From positions 64,501-128,500 of the forward strand of contig NZ_CP118224.1 of the NCBI RefSeq assembly GCF_030849025.1: a DNA stretch of 64,000 nucleotides. The letters are read 5' to 3'. A program made the position numbers and the translations under genes. Source of the DNA: Oceanimonas pelagia. Its GTDB lineage: Bacteria > Pseudomonadota > Gammaproteobacteria > Enterobacterales > Aeromonadaceae. Below the pieces are notes generated by a model. It was given only the letters and a program-made list of their open reading frames with translations, was not told where the DNA came from and searched no databases. Of the stretch, positions 8,988 to 16,798 are shown piece by piece; the first letter of the stretch is position 1; each line of letters opens with the position of its first letter.

Positions 8988-9082
8988 GTGTTCTCCCTTT
9001 GCCCCAGTGAGCGCTAAGTGGCCGGGATGTGTGGGCGAAGAGGAAGAGGGCGGATCGGGATGGTGCGGGATCGTTCGTTTCC

Positions 9083-9163
9083 TTCCCTTCGCCGGCATTA
9101 CCCGGATCAGGTTCTAAGGGTTACCGCCGGTGTGGCGGAGTCTCAGCCCGTGTGGGCTCCCCC
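9083..9163 (-). promoter_or_regulatory. TPP riboswitch (THI element) upstream of the SSS symporter
   Basis: The minus strand carries the conserved THI-box core in order: GGGGGAGCCC, GGGCTGAGA, then ACCCTTAGAACCTGATC and GGGTAATGCCGGCGAAGGGA. Paired elements P1, P2/P3 and P4/P5 can be drawn. About 95 bases separate it from the symporter start and would hold the expression platform; I see no strong terminator there, so translational control is more likely. Confidence 0.95.
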
Positions 9164-9283
9164 AGGAATAGTGCGCCGAGAGTAAGGGGCGGGCGATTTA
9201 TTGTCAATGCGGTGTAGTGTGGGGGGGCAGCAGTGGAAGGTGCGGGGGATGGTGTTTAGCCTCTGGTAGCTTCCTGCATGCAT

Positions 9284-9308
9284 AAAAAAACGCGGCCTGA
9301 GCCGCGTT
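9284..9308 (-). terminator. Rho-independent terminator of pyrC
   Basis: On the minus strand AACGCGGC-TCAG-GCCGCGTT folds into a tight hairpin followed by five more Ts, 18 bases after the pyrC stop. Confidence 0.9.
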
Positions 9309-9325
9309 GTTCAAAAGCAAATGGC

Positions 9326-10408
9326 TTATTTTACCTGCCAGCTGATCTCTTCGCCGGCGCGAATCGGCACCAGTTTATCGCCGCCCAGGGGCAGGGTTTC
9401 ACCCACGGTCCAGGCTTGTTTCACCAGGGTGATGGTATCCTGGTTGCGGGGCAGGCCGTAGAAGTCGGGGCCGTGGTGGCTGGCAAAGGCTTCCAGCTTG
9501 TCCAGCGCCCCGGCTTCTTCAAAGGCTTCGGCATACAGCTCAATGGCGGCGTGAGAGGTGTAGGCACCGGCGCAGCCGCAGGCGGCTTCCTTGCGGTGCT
9601 GGAAGTGCGGCGCCGAGTCGGTGCCCAGAAAGAACTTTTTGCTGCCGCTGGTGGCGGCGCGCACCAGCGCCTGCTGATGGGTGTTGCGCTTGAGAATGGG
9701 CAGGCAGTAGTAGTGCGGACGAATGCCGCCCACCAGCATGTGGTTGCGGTTGAACAGCAGGTGGTGGGCGGTGATGGTGGCGGCCACGTTGTCACCGGCC
9801 TGCTCCACGAATTTAACCGCATGCTCGGTGGTGATGTGCTCGAGCACGATTTTCAGATCGGGAAAGTCGCGCACCACGTCGGGCAGCACGGTTTCCAGAA
9901 ACACTTTTTCCCGGTCGAAGATGTCGATGCGGGAATCAGTGACTTCACCGTGCACCAGCAGCAGGGTGCCGGTTTCCTGCATGGCTTCCAGCACCGGGTA
10001 GATGTTTTTCACATCGGTCACGCCGGAGTCGGAGTTGGTGGTAGCACCGGCCGGATAGAGTTTGCAGGCGGCAATCTTGCCGGTGGCCCTGGCCTTGCGG
10101 ATTTCCTCGGGCTGGGTGTTGTCGGTGAGATACAGGCTCATCACCGGCTCAAACCGGCTGCCCTCGGGGCGCACCGCCAGAATGCGGTCGCGGTATTCCA
10201 GCGCCAGCTCGGTGGTGGTGACGGGGGGCACCAGGTTGGGCATGACGAGGGCGCGGCCCAGATAGCGGCTGGCGTCGCGTACCGTGTCTTGCAGTTGCTC
10301 TCCGTCGCGCAGGTGCAGGTGCCAGTCGTCGGGGCGGGTAATGGTCAGTGTGGTCGTAGTTGTGGTCATTGTCGGCTCGGCGTTATCCATGGCTTTCGAT
10401 GCCTTCAT
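9326..10408 (-). CDS. pyrC: Dihydroorotase PyrC
   Basis: A class II dihydroorotase of about 360 residues that interconverts N-carbamoyl-aspartate and dihydroorotate in de novo pyrimidine synthesis. Zinc and substrate motifs are intact: DWHLHLRDG near the N-terminus, [14 protein letters not shown] (the carboxylated lysine), LLVHGEV, VLEHITT and LGTDSAPH. The start at 10408 is chosen for the GGAGG seven bases upstream; the region similar to E. coli PyrC begins only about 14 residues later ([10 protein letters not shown]), and a further in-frame ATG at 10369 has no good ribosome site. It stands alone between two TPP-riboswitch units and has its own terminator, so I do not assign it to either. 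Confidence 0.96.
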   Translation of the reverse strand: MKASKAMDNAEPTMTTTTTTLTITRPDDWHLHLRDGEQLQDTVRDASRYLGRALVMPNLVPPVTTTELALEYRDRILAVRPEGSRFEPVMSLYLTDNTQPEEIRKARATGKIAACKLYPAGATTNSDSGVTDVKNIYPVLEAMQETGTLLLVHGEVTDSRIDIFDREKVFLETVLPDVVRDFPDLKIVLEHITTEHAVKFVEQAGDNVAATITAHHLLFNRNHMLVGGIRPHYYCLPILKRNTHQQALVRAATSGSKKFFLGTDSAPHFQHRKEAACGCAGAYTSHAAIELYAEAFEEAGALDKLEAFASHHGPDFYGLPRNQDTITLVKQAWTVGETLPLGGDKLVPIRAGEEISWQVK

Positions 10409-10447
10409 TATCCACCTCCGGGCCTTTTTCACCAAACTTCTGAACAT

Positions 10448-10530
10448 GTGAGGCGTGAAGGGGGAGGGGAAAGCAGGCGGCCTGGCAGGCAGTTTTACAC
10501 CCTCACTCCTTCCCTCCTCACGCCTCTCGC
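10448..10530. repeat. Imperfect inverted repeat upstream of the second TPP riboswitch
   Basis: TGAGGCGTGA near 10448-10457 is mirrored by TCACGCCTC near 10518-10526, with purine-rich (GAAGGGGGAGGGG) and pyrimidine-rich (CTCCTTCCCTCC) arms extending inwards. It occupies the promoter region between divergent pyrC and the SDR operon. No function is assigned. Confidence 0.45.
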
Positions 10531-10565
10531 CCTTGAGCGCAGGGGTATGTTATGGTTCGAGCCGA

Positions 10566-10645
10566 GACACGGGGTGTCCTGCGATGCAGGGCTGAGATAA
10601 CACCCGTAGAACCTGATCCAGTTCATACTGGCGAAGGGATGTCAG
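10566..10645 (+). promoter_or_regulatory. TPP riboswitch (THI element) upstream of the SDR/monooxygenase operon
   Basis: Canonical core in order: ACGGGGTGTC, GGGCTGAGAT, ACACCCGTAGAACCTGATC, and CAGTTCATACTGGCGAAGGGA. It begins about 140 bases before the SDR start codon and points at it. This is the second THI element in the window and faces away from the first. Confidence 0.95.
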
Positions 10646-10685
10646 CCTGCCGGCCCGGTGCCATTGCTGCCTCATCATGCCTTCG

Positions 10686-10705
10686 CCTCACCGTTGAGGT
10701 AGAAA
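10686..10705 (+). promoter_or_regulatory. Hairpin that masks the SDR ribosome-binding site
   Basis: CCTCA (10686-10690), a CCGT loop and TGAGG (10695-10699) form a stem whose 3' arm contains the Shine-Dalgarno GAGGT, five bases before the ATG. This is a plausible sequestering element for the riboswitch upstream, implying translational control. Confidence 0.65.
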
Positions 10706-11479
10706 ATGCAAACTTCCATCAAGCTGAACGAACAACTGGTGCTGGTCACCGGCGGTGCCCGCGGCCTGGGTGAACATCTGGTGCGCGCCTTTCTGCGCGA
10801 AGGCGCGAAAGTGGTGATCAACTACCTGAACAGCGCCGAGGCGGCGCAGAAACTGGTGGCCGAGGCTCCGGAGCGGGCGCTGGCGGTGCAGGCCGACGTG
10901 CGTGACGCCGCCGCCGTGCAGGCCATGTTCGAGCAGGCCGAGGCCCATTTCGGCTGCCCGGTGACCACGGTAATCAACAACGCCCTGCCGGCGTTTTCCT
11001 TTAACGGCGACGCCCGCACCCATGCCGATGCGCTGGCCTGGGAGCACCTCAACCAGCAGCTGGAAGGCGTGGTGGGCGGTGCCCTCCACACCACTCAAGC
11101 GGCGCTGGGCGGCATGCGCAAGCAGGGCTTTGGCCGCATCGTCAACGTGGGCACCAACCTGTTCCAGAACCCGGTGGTGCCCTACCACGACTACACCGCC
11201 GCCAAGGCGGCGCTGCTGTCGCTGACCCGCACCCTGTCCCAGGATCTGGGCCCGGACGGCATTACCGTTAACATGGTGTCCGGCGGTCTGCTGCGCACCA
11301 CGGATGCCTCTGCGGCGACGCCGGAAGCGGTGTTTGACTATATCGCCGCCAGCACGCCGCTGCGCCGGGTAACCACGCCGGCGGAGTTTGCCGACGCCAC
11401 CCTGTTCTTCGCCTCGCCCTGGTCCCGCTCGGTCACCGGCCAGAACCTGGTGGTGGACGGCGGTCTGGTGAAAAACTGA
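10706..11479 (+). CDS. SDR-family oxidoreductase under TPP-riboswitch control
   Basis: A 257-residue classical short-chain dehydrogenase/reductase. The N-terminal Rossmann motif is TGGARGLG, followed by NNA in the fourth strand and the catalytic pair YTAAK near residue 161. The residue 13 places before the catalytic Tyr, normally Ser, reads Thr (in NVGTN), which may alter but not abolish activity. Such enzymes use NAD(P)H on alcohols or ketones; the substrate cannot be read from sequence. It is the first gene of an operon with the flavin monooxygenase (ATG overlaps its TGA). The riboswitch links it to thiamine status, so a role in salvage or turnover of thiamine or its precursors is inferred. 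I do not recognise it as any named thiamine enzyme. Confidence 0.9.
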   Translation: MQTSIKLNEQLVLVTGGARGLGEHLVRAFLREGAKVVINYLNSAEAAQKLVAEAPERALAVQADVRDAAAVQAMFEQAEAHFGCPVTTVINNALPAFSFNGDARTHADALAWEHLNQQLEGVVGGALHTTQAALGGMRKQGFGRIVNVGTNLFQNPVVPYHDYTAAKAALLSLTRTLSQDLGPDGITVNMVSGGLLRTTDASAATPEAVFDYIAASTPLRRVTTPAEFADATLFFASPWSRSVTGQNLVVDGGLVKN

Positions 11480-12777
11480 TGAGCATGAATGAACGCATGA
11501 TGCACCTGAACCTGTTTCTGTTCGGGTGCGGTCACCACAGGGCGGCCTGGCGTCATCCCAACTCGGCGGTGGAGCAGTTGGGCGACATTCGCTATTACGA
11601 GCGGCTGGCGCAAACCGCCGAGCGCGGCAAACTGGATGCGGTGTTCTTTGCCGACGGCCAGTCTACCGGCAATGTGGCGGACGGCAGCTACTGGTTTCTG
11701 GAGCCGCTCACCGCCATGGCGGCCATGAGCCGGGCCACGGATCGCATCGGCTTTATCAGTACCGTCTCCAGCACCTTTTTCACCCCCTTTCACGCGGCGC
11801 GCATGATGGCCTCGCTGGATCATATCTCCAACGGCCGCATGGGCTGGAACGTGGTGACCTCCATGTTTGACGTGGAAGCCCGTAACCACGGCTACGAGAC
11901 CATGCCGGCCCACGCCGAGCGTTATCGCCGGGCCGAGGAATTTGTAAATGCGGTGATCAAGTTGTGGGATTCCTGGCAGGAAGGGGCCCTGGTGATGGAT
12001 CGCGCCGGCCACTATGCCGACCCGGACAAGGTGACCCCCATCAACCACCAGGGCGAGTTCTTTCTGGTGGACGGCCCGCTCAATGTGCCGCGCCCGCCCC
12101 AGGGGCATCCGGTGCTGTTTCAGGCCGGTGCGTCGGAGCAGGGCCGGGCGCTGGCGGCCAAATGCGCCGAGGCCATCTACGCCGTGGCCTACGATTTGCC
12201 GGCGGCCCAGGACTACTACCGTGACATCAAGCGCCGGGTAAAGGACGCCGGCCGCAACGTGGACGTGCCCATCATGCCCGGGCTGGTGACCTATGTGGCC
12301 TCCACCGAGGCCGAGGCCAGGGCCAAGCAGCGGGAGCTGGACGAGCTGCTGCCCGCCGATGCCTCGCTACGCCAGCTCGGCACCTATGTGGGACAGGACT
12401 GCTCCGGCTGGGAGCTGGACGCCCCGGTGCCGGCATTGCCGTCGCTGGACGCCTTCACCGGCCCCAAGGGCCGCTACGCCACCATACTGCGGATTATCGA
12501 GACCGAGCAGCCCACGGTGCGCCAGCTGCTGGGCCGGCTTGCTGCCGGCGGCGGCCACTGCACCATGGTGGGCACGCCCGAGTCGATAGCCGATCGCATG
12601 GAGCAGTGGTTCCGCAATGAAGGTGCCGACGGCTTCAACCTGATGCCGCCCTCACTGCCCGCCGGCATCGAGGACTTTGTGGATCAGGTGGTGCCCGAGC
12701 TGCAACGCCGCGGCCTGTTCCGCACCGAGTATGAAGGCAGTACCTTGCGGGAGCACTTGGGTTTGGTTAAACCGTGA
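11479..12777 (+). CDS. LLM-class FMN-dependent monooxygenase, NtaA/SnaA/DszA type
   Basis: A 432-residue bacterial luciferase-like flavin monooxygenase. The N-terminus (MHLNLFLFGCGHH, then FFADGQS) and the central RMGWNVVTS segment match the NtaA/SnaA/DszA subgroup, which uses FMNH2 from a separate reductase to oxidise substrates such as nitrilotriacetate or dibenzothiophene sulfone. The start overlaps the SDR stop (TGATG), with further ATGs within 30 bases, so exact initiation is uncertain by a few residues. No flavin reductase gene lies nearby. Being in a TPP-riboswitch operon, it may oxidise a thiazole- or pyrimidine-containing compound; RutA of this broad superfamily opens the uracil ring, a precedent for pyrimidine chemistry. 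Substrate is unassigned. Confidence 0.9.
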   Translation: MSMNERMMHLNLFLFGCGHHRAAWRHPNSAVEQLGDIRYYERLAQTAERGKLDAVFFADGQSTGNVADGSYWFLEPLTAMAAMSRATDRIGFISTVSSTFFTPFHAARMMASLDHISNGRMGWNVVTSMFDVEARNHGYETMPAHAERYRRAEEFVNAVIKLWDSWQEGALVMDRAGHYADPDKVTPINHQGEFFLVDGPLNVPRPPQGHPVLFQAGASEQGRALAAKCAEAIYAVAYDLPAAQDYYRDIKRRVKDAGRNVDVPIMPGLVTYVASTEAEARAKQRELDELLPADASLRQLGTYVGQDCSGWELDAPVPALPSLDAFTGPKGRYATILRIIETEQPTVRQLLGRLAAGGGHCTMVGTPESIADRMEQWFRNEGADGFNLMPPSLPAGIEDFVDQVVPELQRRGLFRTEYEGSTLREHLGLVKP

Positions 12778-12780
12778 TCT

Positions 12781-12851
12781 TGTAGGCCCCGATTTATCGG
12801 GGCAGCAGTGTTGCAGGTGAACGCATTTGCCCGAATAAATTCGGGCCTACA
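12781..12851. repeat. 71-nt palindromic repeat, copy 1 (REPIN/MITE-like)
   Basis: A 71-base unit bounded by TGTAGGCC and GGCCTACA. Each end folds on itself: GGCCCCGATTTATCGGGGC on the left and GCCCGAATAAATTCGGGC on the right, separated by a spacer containing GCAGTG. It lies between the monooxygenase stop and the end of yehW. A second copy of identical length and plan lies at 15726-15796. Confidence 0.85.
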
Positions 12852-12872
12852 TTTTCCCCAATCCCCGCATTT

Positions 12873-13601
12873 TCACCCGCCCGGCGGCGTCAGCCGTTGC
12901 TCCAGGCGGCGGAGCAGGGCGTCAAGCACCATGGCCATCAGCGCCACCATAATGCCGCCCTGCAGCACAAAGGCCAGGTTGTCGGTAAGCAGCCCGGCAA
13001 TGATCACTTCGCCAAAGCCCTTGGCCGCCACCGTGGAGCCAATGGTGGCGGTGCCGATGCTGATGATCAGCGAAATACGAATACCCGCCACCAGGGTGGG
13101 CAGTGCCAGGGGCAGTTCTACCCGCCATAACTGCTGCCAGGGCGTCATGCCCATGCCCCTGGCGGCCTCGCGCACGCTGGCGGGAATTTGCTGCAGGCCG
13201 GTGACCGCATTCTCAAAAATCGGCAGCATGCCGTACAGCAGTAACGCCACCAGGGTGGGGGTCAGCCCAAACCCCAGCGCCGGCACCGCCAGCGCCAGCA
13301 CCGCCACCGGCGGAAAGGTCTGGCCCAGGTTGGCCACGGCCCGGGCCAGCGGAAAGAAGGCCTTGCCCGAAGGCCGGGTCACGGCGATGGCGGCGCCCAG
13401 CGCCAGCAGGGTGGCGGCGGCAATGGCGGCAAACACCGCCAGCGCGTGCCAGCCCAGCAGGTTGGCAAAGCTGTCGCGGGCGTAAATGGCCGGCGCGGGG
13501 GTGTTGACCAGGGGGCGAAACAGCGGGGCCAGCGCCTCCATGTTCAGGGTAAGCAGGGCCAGCAACAGCCCGGGGATCAGCCAGCCCAGCGTGCGGGTCA
13601 T
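12873..13601 (-). CDS. yehW: Osmoprotectant-type ABC permease YehW
   Basis: A 242-residue inner-membrane permease of the glycine betaine/proline-betaine (OpuC/Yeh) ABC family, with about six helices and the EAA-type cytoplasmic loop around REAARGMGMTPWQQLW. The length matches E. coli YehW (243). It is the last gene of a four-gene minus-strand set in the same order as E. coli osmF-yehYXW and its start overlaps the end of yehX by 4 bases. In E. coli this system is a low-affinity betaine importer under RpoS rather than a main osmoregulatory transporter. Repeat copy 1 lies directly downstream. Confidence 0.9.
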   Translation of the reverse strand: MTRTLGWLIPGLLLALLTLNMEALAPLFRPLVNTPAPAIYARDSFANLLGWHALAVFAAIAAATLLALGAAIAVTRPSGKAFFPLARAVANLGQTFPPVAVLALAVPALGFGLTPTLVALLLYGMLPIFENAVTGLQQIPASVREAARGMGMTPWQQLWRVELPLALPTLVAGIRISLIISIGTATIGSTVAAKGFGEVIIAGLLTDNLAFVLQGGIMVALMAMVLDALLRRLEQRLTPPGG

Positions 13602-14536
13602 GCGCCGGCTCCCCGTTTCAGCAGTTCGTTCAGGGTCACTTCGCCCACCGGTTGGCCGGCGTCATTGACCACGGTCAGCCGGTCGGCGCCCTGCCAGATA
13701 AGCCCGGCCAGGGCGTCACGCAGGCTGGTGCCGGCGCTCATGGCAGGATCACAGGGCTGAGTAACCGGGGTCATTATCTTCGCCAGGGTCTGAGTGGCCA
13801 GCAGCCGCAGGGATCTGTCCTGGCCGCCCACCAGGCTTTGCACAAAGCCGGGCCTGGGGTGGCGCAGCAGGACGTCGGGGCTGTCCATCTGCAGTATTTC
13901 GCCCTTGTCCATCACCGCAATCACGTCGGCCATTTTAATGGCCTCTTCCAGATCGTGGGTCACCATGATGATGGTGATGCCCAGCAGCTGCTGTATATGC
14001 AGCAGCTCGTCCTGCAGGTGTTCCCGGGTGAGCGGATCCAGGGCACCAAAGGGCTCGTCCATCAGCAGCAGCTCAGGGTGAGCCGCCAGCGCCCGTGCCA
14101 CGCCCACCCGCTGTTGCTCGCCGCCGGACAACTGGTGCGGATATTTGCCGGCAAAGGTGGCGGGATCGAGCCGGAACAGGCTCAGCAGCTCGCTCACCCG
14201 GGCGTCGATGTCGGTTTTGCTCCAGCCCAGCAGGCGCGGCACGGTGGCAATGTTGCGGGCAATGGTCTGATGCGGAAACAGCCCCACTCCCTGAATGGCG
14301 TAACCAATGCGCCGGCGCAGCTGCTCGGCGGGAAGGGTGGTGACGTTTTGCCCCTGAATGAAAATCTCGCCCGAACTGGGTTCAATCAGCCGGTTGAGCA
14401 TGCGCAGGGTGGTGGACTTGCCGCAGCCGGAGGTGCCCACCAGGGCGCAGACTCGGCCGCTGTCCACCTTGAACGACAGATCCTTTACCGCAGTCTGCCC
14501 GCCGAATTGTTTGCTCAGGTTTCTTACTTCAATCAT
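13598..14536 (-). CDS. yehX: ABC transporter ATP-binding protein YehX
   Basis: A 312-residue ATPase that powers the Yeh-type betaine importer. Walker A GTSGCGKST, signature LSGGEQQR, Walker B LLLMDEPFGALD and the H-loop (TH in IIMVTHDLEE) are all intact. The C-terminal 60-70 residues resemble a CBS-like extension typical of osmoprotectant ABC ATPases. The start at MIEVRNLSKQF is set by the ATGA overlap with yehY; a longer upstream frame is an out-of-frame reading of yehY. Co-translated with both permeases. Confidence 0.93.
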   Translation of the reverse strand: MIEVRNLSKQFGGQTAVKDLSFKVDSGRVCALVGTSGCGKSTTLRMLNRLIEPSSGEIFIQGQNVTTLPAEQLRRRIGYAIQGVGLFPHQTIARNIATVPRLLGWSKTDIDARVSELLSLFRLDPATFAGKYPHQLSGGEQQRVGVARALAAHPELLLMDEPFGALDPLTREHLQDELLHIQQLLGITIIMVTHDLEEAIKMADVIAVMDKGEILQMDSPDVLLRHPRPGFVQSLVGGQDRSLRLLATQTLAKIMTPVTQPCDPAMSAGTSLRDALAGLIWQGADRLTVVNDAGQPVGEVTLNELLKRGAGA

Positions 14537-15708
14537 TCGCGAGTGCCTTGTTGCAGGGCGATCAGGGTGTCGATAAGCATGGCGGCCAGAAACGCCAGCA
14601 GCAGAGTGGGCAGGGCACCGAGGATCACCAGATCGGTGGCGGTCTGACCCAGCCCCTGAAAGATGTAGGTGCCGTAGCCACCGCCGCCCACCAGGGCCGC
14701 CACCGCCACCAGACCGATATTGAGGGTCACCACCACCCGCAGGCCGCTCAGGATCACCGGCATGGCCAGGGGAAATTCCACCTGCCACAGCCGCTGGCGG
14801 CGGCTCATGCCCATGGCGGTGGCCGCCTCGCGTATGCTGGCATCCACCCGGTCAAAACCCAGTGCCGTGTTGCTGACGATCGGCAGCAGCGAATACAGAA
14901 ACAGGGCGATTACCGCCGGCGCCGCGCCGATGCCGCGAATGCCCAGCTCACCCAGCCAGGGGTATGCGGTGGCCAGCAGGCTGAGCGGCACCATCAGCAG
15001 GCCAAACATGGCCAGGCTGGGCACTGTCTGCAAAATATTGAGCACCGGAAACAGCGCCGCCCGTAGTCCCGGCGAGCGATGGCAGGCCACCCCCAGCGGA
15101 ATGCCTGCCAGCACCGCCGGCACCATGCTGCCCAGGGCCAGCTGCAGATGGCGCAGGCCCTGCCGCCAGAAGTCGCTGCGGTTGTGAAACTCCTTCAGTA
15201 ACGAAAGATCGTCACAGCGGCCTGCGGCCAGCAGGGCGATAACGGCACCGGTAAGGACGGTTACCAGCGCCAGCCGGGACAATGGCCCGAGCTTCAGCCG
15301 CAGGGCGGTGTCGGTGATCAGCAGGCACAGCCAGAACAAGGCCAGCCAGAAACCGGCACCCAGCGAGACCCGGGCCAGGGGGCCGGCATTTTCCAGCAGG
15401 GCGGTGGCGGTGTGACCGGCGGTATAAAGCAGCAGCGGCAGAGCGGCGGTGGTGAGCAACAGCCGCAGGGGCAGGGCACGGTTAGTCAGGCACAGGGGCA
15501 GCAACAGCAGCGGCCATAAGCCGGTGATACCTGCTGAATTCAGCAGACTCAGGGCCTCGCCGGGAAAAAGACGGTTGGGTTGCAGGCCGACAAAGGGCAG
15601 TGCCAGCAGGCTGGCCACCAGCGCCGCCGCCAGCAGGCCGCCGACCTTGTCGGGTTTTAATGACAAAAGAATGGGTGACTCCCCGAGATAAATTTTTGCG
15701 TTCTTCAT
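14533..15708 (-). CDS. yehY: ABC permease YehY
   Basis: A 391-residue permease, longer than YehW because of an N-terminal block of about five extra hydrophobic helices (residues 25-180) before the permease domain with its EAA loop (REAATAMGMSRRQRLW). E. coli YehY has 385 residues and the same plan. It precedes yehX with a 4-base overlap. Upstream, repeat copy 2 separates it from osmF, so the transcript reads through a structured element that could change stability or dosage between the binding protein and the membrane parts. Confidence 0.92.
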   Translation of the reverse strand: MKNAKIYLGESPILLSLKPDKVGGLLAAALVASLLALPFVGLQPNRLFPGEALSLLNSAGITGLWPLLLLPLCLTNRALPLRLLLTTAALPLLLYTAGHTATALLENAGPLARVSLGAGFWLALFWLCLLITDTALRLKLGPLSRLALVTVLTGAVIALLAAGRCDDLSLLKEFHNRSDFWRQGLRHLQLALGSMVPAVLAGIPLGVACHRSPGLRAALFPVLNILQTVPSLAMFGLLMVPLSLLATAYPWLGELGIRGIGAAPAVIALFLYSLLPIVSNTALGFDRVDASIREAATAMGMSRRQRLWQVEFPLAMPVILSGLRVVVTLNIGLVAVAALVGGGGYGTYIFQGLGQTATDLVILGALPTLLLAFLAAMLIDTLIALQQGTRE

Positions 15709-15725
15709 TGCCGGCCTGCGTATGC

Positions 15726-15796
15726 CGTAGGCCCGGTTTTAACCGGGCGGCAGTGCCGTATGTCGCATGGTTTGCCCCAATAAATGGGGGCCTACA
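15726..15796. repeat. 71-nt palindromic repeat, copy 2
   Basis: Same 71-base length and architecture as the unit at 12781-12851: CGTAGGCCC at the left, GGGCCTACA at the right, hairpins GCCCGGTTTTAACCGGGC and GCCCCAATAAATGGGGGC, and the shared GGCAGTG motif in the spacer. The stem sequences differ but stay paired, indicating compensatory change. It sits inside the osmF-yehY gap. Confidence 0.85.
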
Positions 15797-15802
15797 GGTT
15801 CA

Positions 15803-16714
15803 TCAGTCCTGAGTCAGGCCCGCCAGATAATCGGCGGCCACGGCCTCGGCGCTTTCACCGCCGATGGCGATGCGGCTGTTAAGGGTTTGCAGGGTTTTCA
15901 CATCCAGCGACTGAAACACCGGCTCCAGAATGCCGGCGATCTCCGGGTGCGCCTTGAGCACGCTTTCCCGCACTATGGGAGCGGGGGCGTAGACCGGCTG
16001 CACGCCCTTGTCGTCGTCCATCACTACCAGACCCACGGAGGCGATGGCGCCGTCGGTACCATAGACCATGGCGGCGTTGGTATTGTCGGTTTGCAGGGCG
16101 GCGGCCTTGATGGTGGCGGCGGTGTTGCCGCCGGAGAGCACCAGCAGCTGGTCGTCGCTCAGCTCAAAGCCGTAGGTCTGCTGAAAGGCGGGCAGCACGG
16201 CGGGGCTGGACACAAACTCCGCCGAGGCCGCCAGCTTGATGTCGCCGCCTGCGCTCACATAGCGGCCAAAATCCGACATGGTGGCCAGGTTATTGGGGCC
16301 GGCAATTTCCTGGCGCACGGCAATGGCCCAGGTGTTGTTGGCGTTGGCCGGGGTCAGCCACACCAGTTGATGGGCGTCGTAATCCAGCTGCCTGGCCAGG
16401 GCATAGCCATTGTCAAAGTGCTTCCAGGCGTCGCTGTCTTCTTTCTGATGAAAAAAGGCGGCGTTGCCGGTGTACTCCGGGTAGATATCGATTTCACCGG
16501 CGATAATGGCCTTGCGCACGATGGGCGTGCCGCCCAGCTGGCTGCGGTTTTCCACCTCCAGTCCGGCGTTGTTCAGGGCCTGATAGATCAGGTTGCCGAG
16601 CAGGCCGCCTTCGGTGTCGATTTTGGACGATACCACAATGGGGTCCGCCGCCATGGCCGGCAGGGCAAGGGCGGCAGAAAGGGTAAACATGGCCGAAGCC
16701 AGCAGCTTTTTCAT
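15803..16714 (-). CDS. osmF: Periplasmic betaine-type substrate-binding protein OsmF/YehZ
   Basis: A 303-residue periplasmic binding protein (OpuAC/QAT fold). The start at 16714 (MKKLLASAMF) has AAGGA eight bases upstream and gives a normal Sec signal peptide cut after AMA near residue 22; a longer frame to 16747 would spoil it. Conserved family features include GGLLGNLIYQAL and the PEYTGN motif. As the first gene of the set it supplies substrate to YehY, YehX and YehW. Homologues bind glycine betaine and related compounds weakly, so the true ligand may be another quaternary amine. Repeat copy 2 begins just after its stop. Confidence 0.92.
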   Translation of the reverse strand: MKKLLASAMFTLSAALALPAMAADPIVVSSKIDTEGGLLGNLIYQALNNAGLEVENRSQLGGTPIVRKAIIAGEIDIYPEYTGNAAFFHQKEDSDAWKHFDNGYALARQLDYDAHQLVWLTPANANNTWAIAVRQEIAGPNNLATMSDFGRYVSAGGDIKLAASAEFVSSPAVLPAFQQTYGFELSDDQLLVLSGGNTAATIKAAALQTDNTNAAMVYGTDGAIASVGLVVMDDDKGVQPVYAPAPIVRESVLKAHPEIAGILEPVFQSLDVKTLQTLNSRIAIGGESAEAVAADYLAGLTQD

Positions 16715-16798
16715 GACGTTATTCCTTATTCGGCGAAATGGGGGCACCTTTATTGAATACAGGATTAAGGGTACCCCATGGCAGATCTCATCTGAACC

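Noticed and set aside
10408-10447. Longer start for pyrC at 10447
   Set aside because: The GGAGG ribosome site lies inside the extension and at correct distance from 10408.
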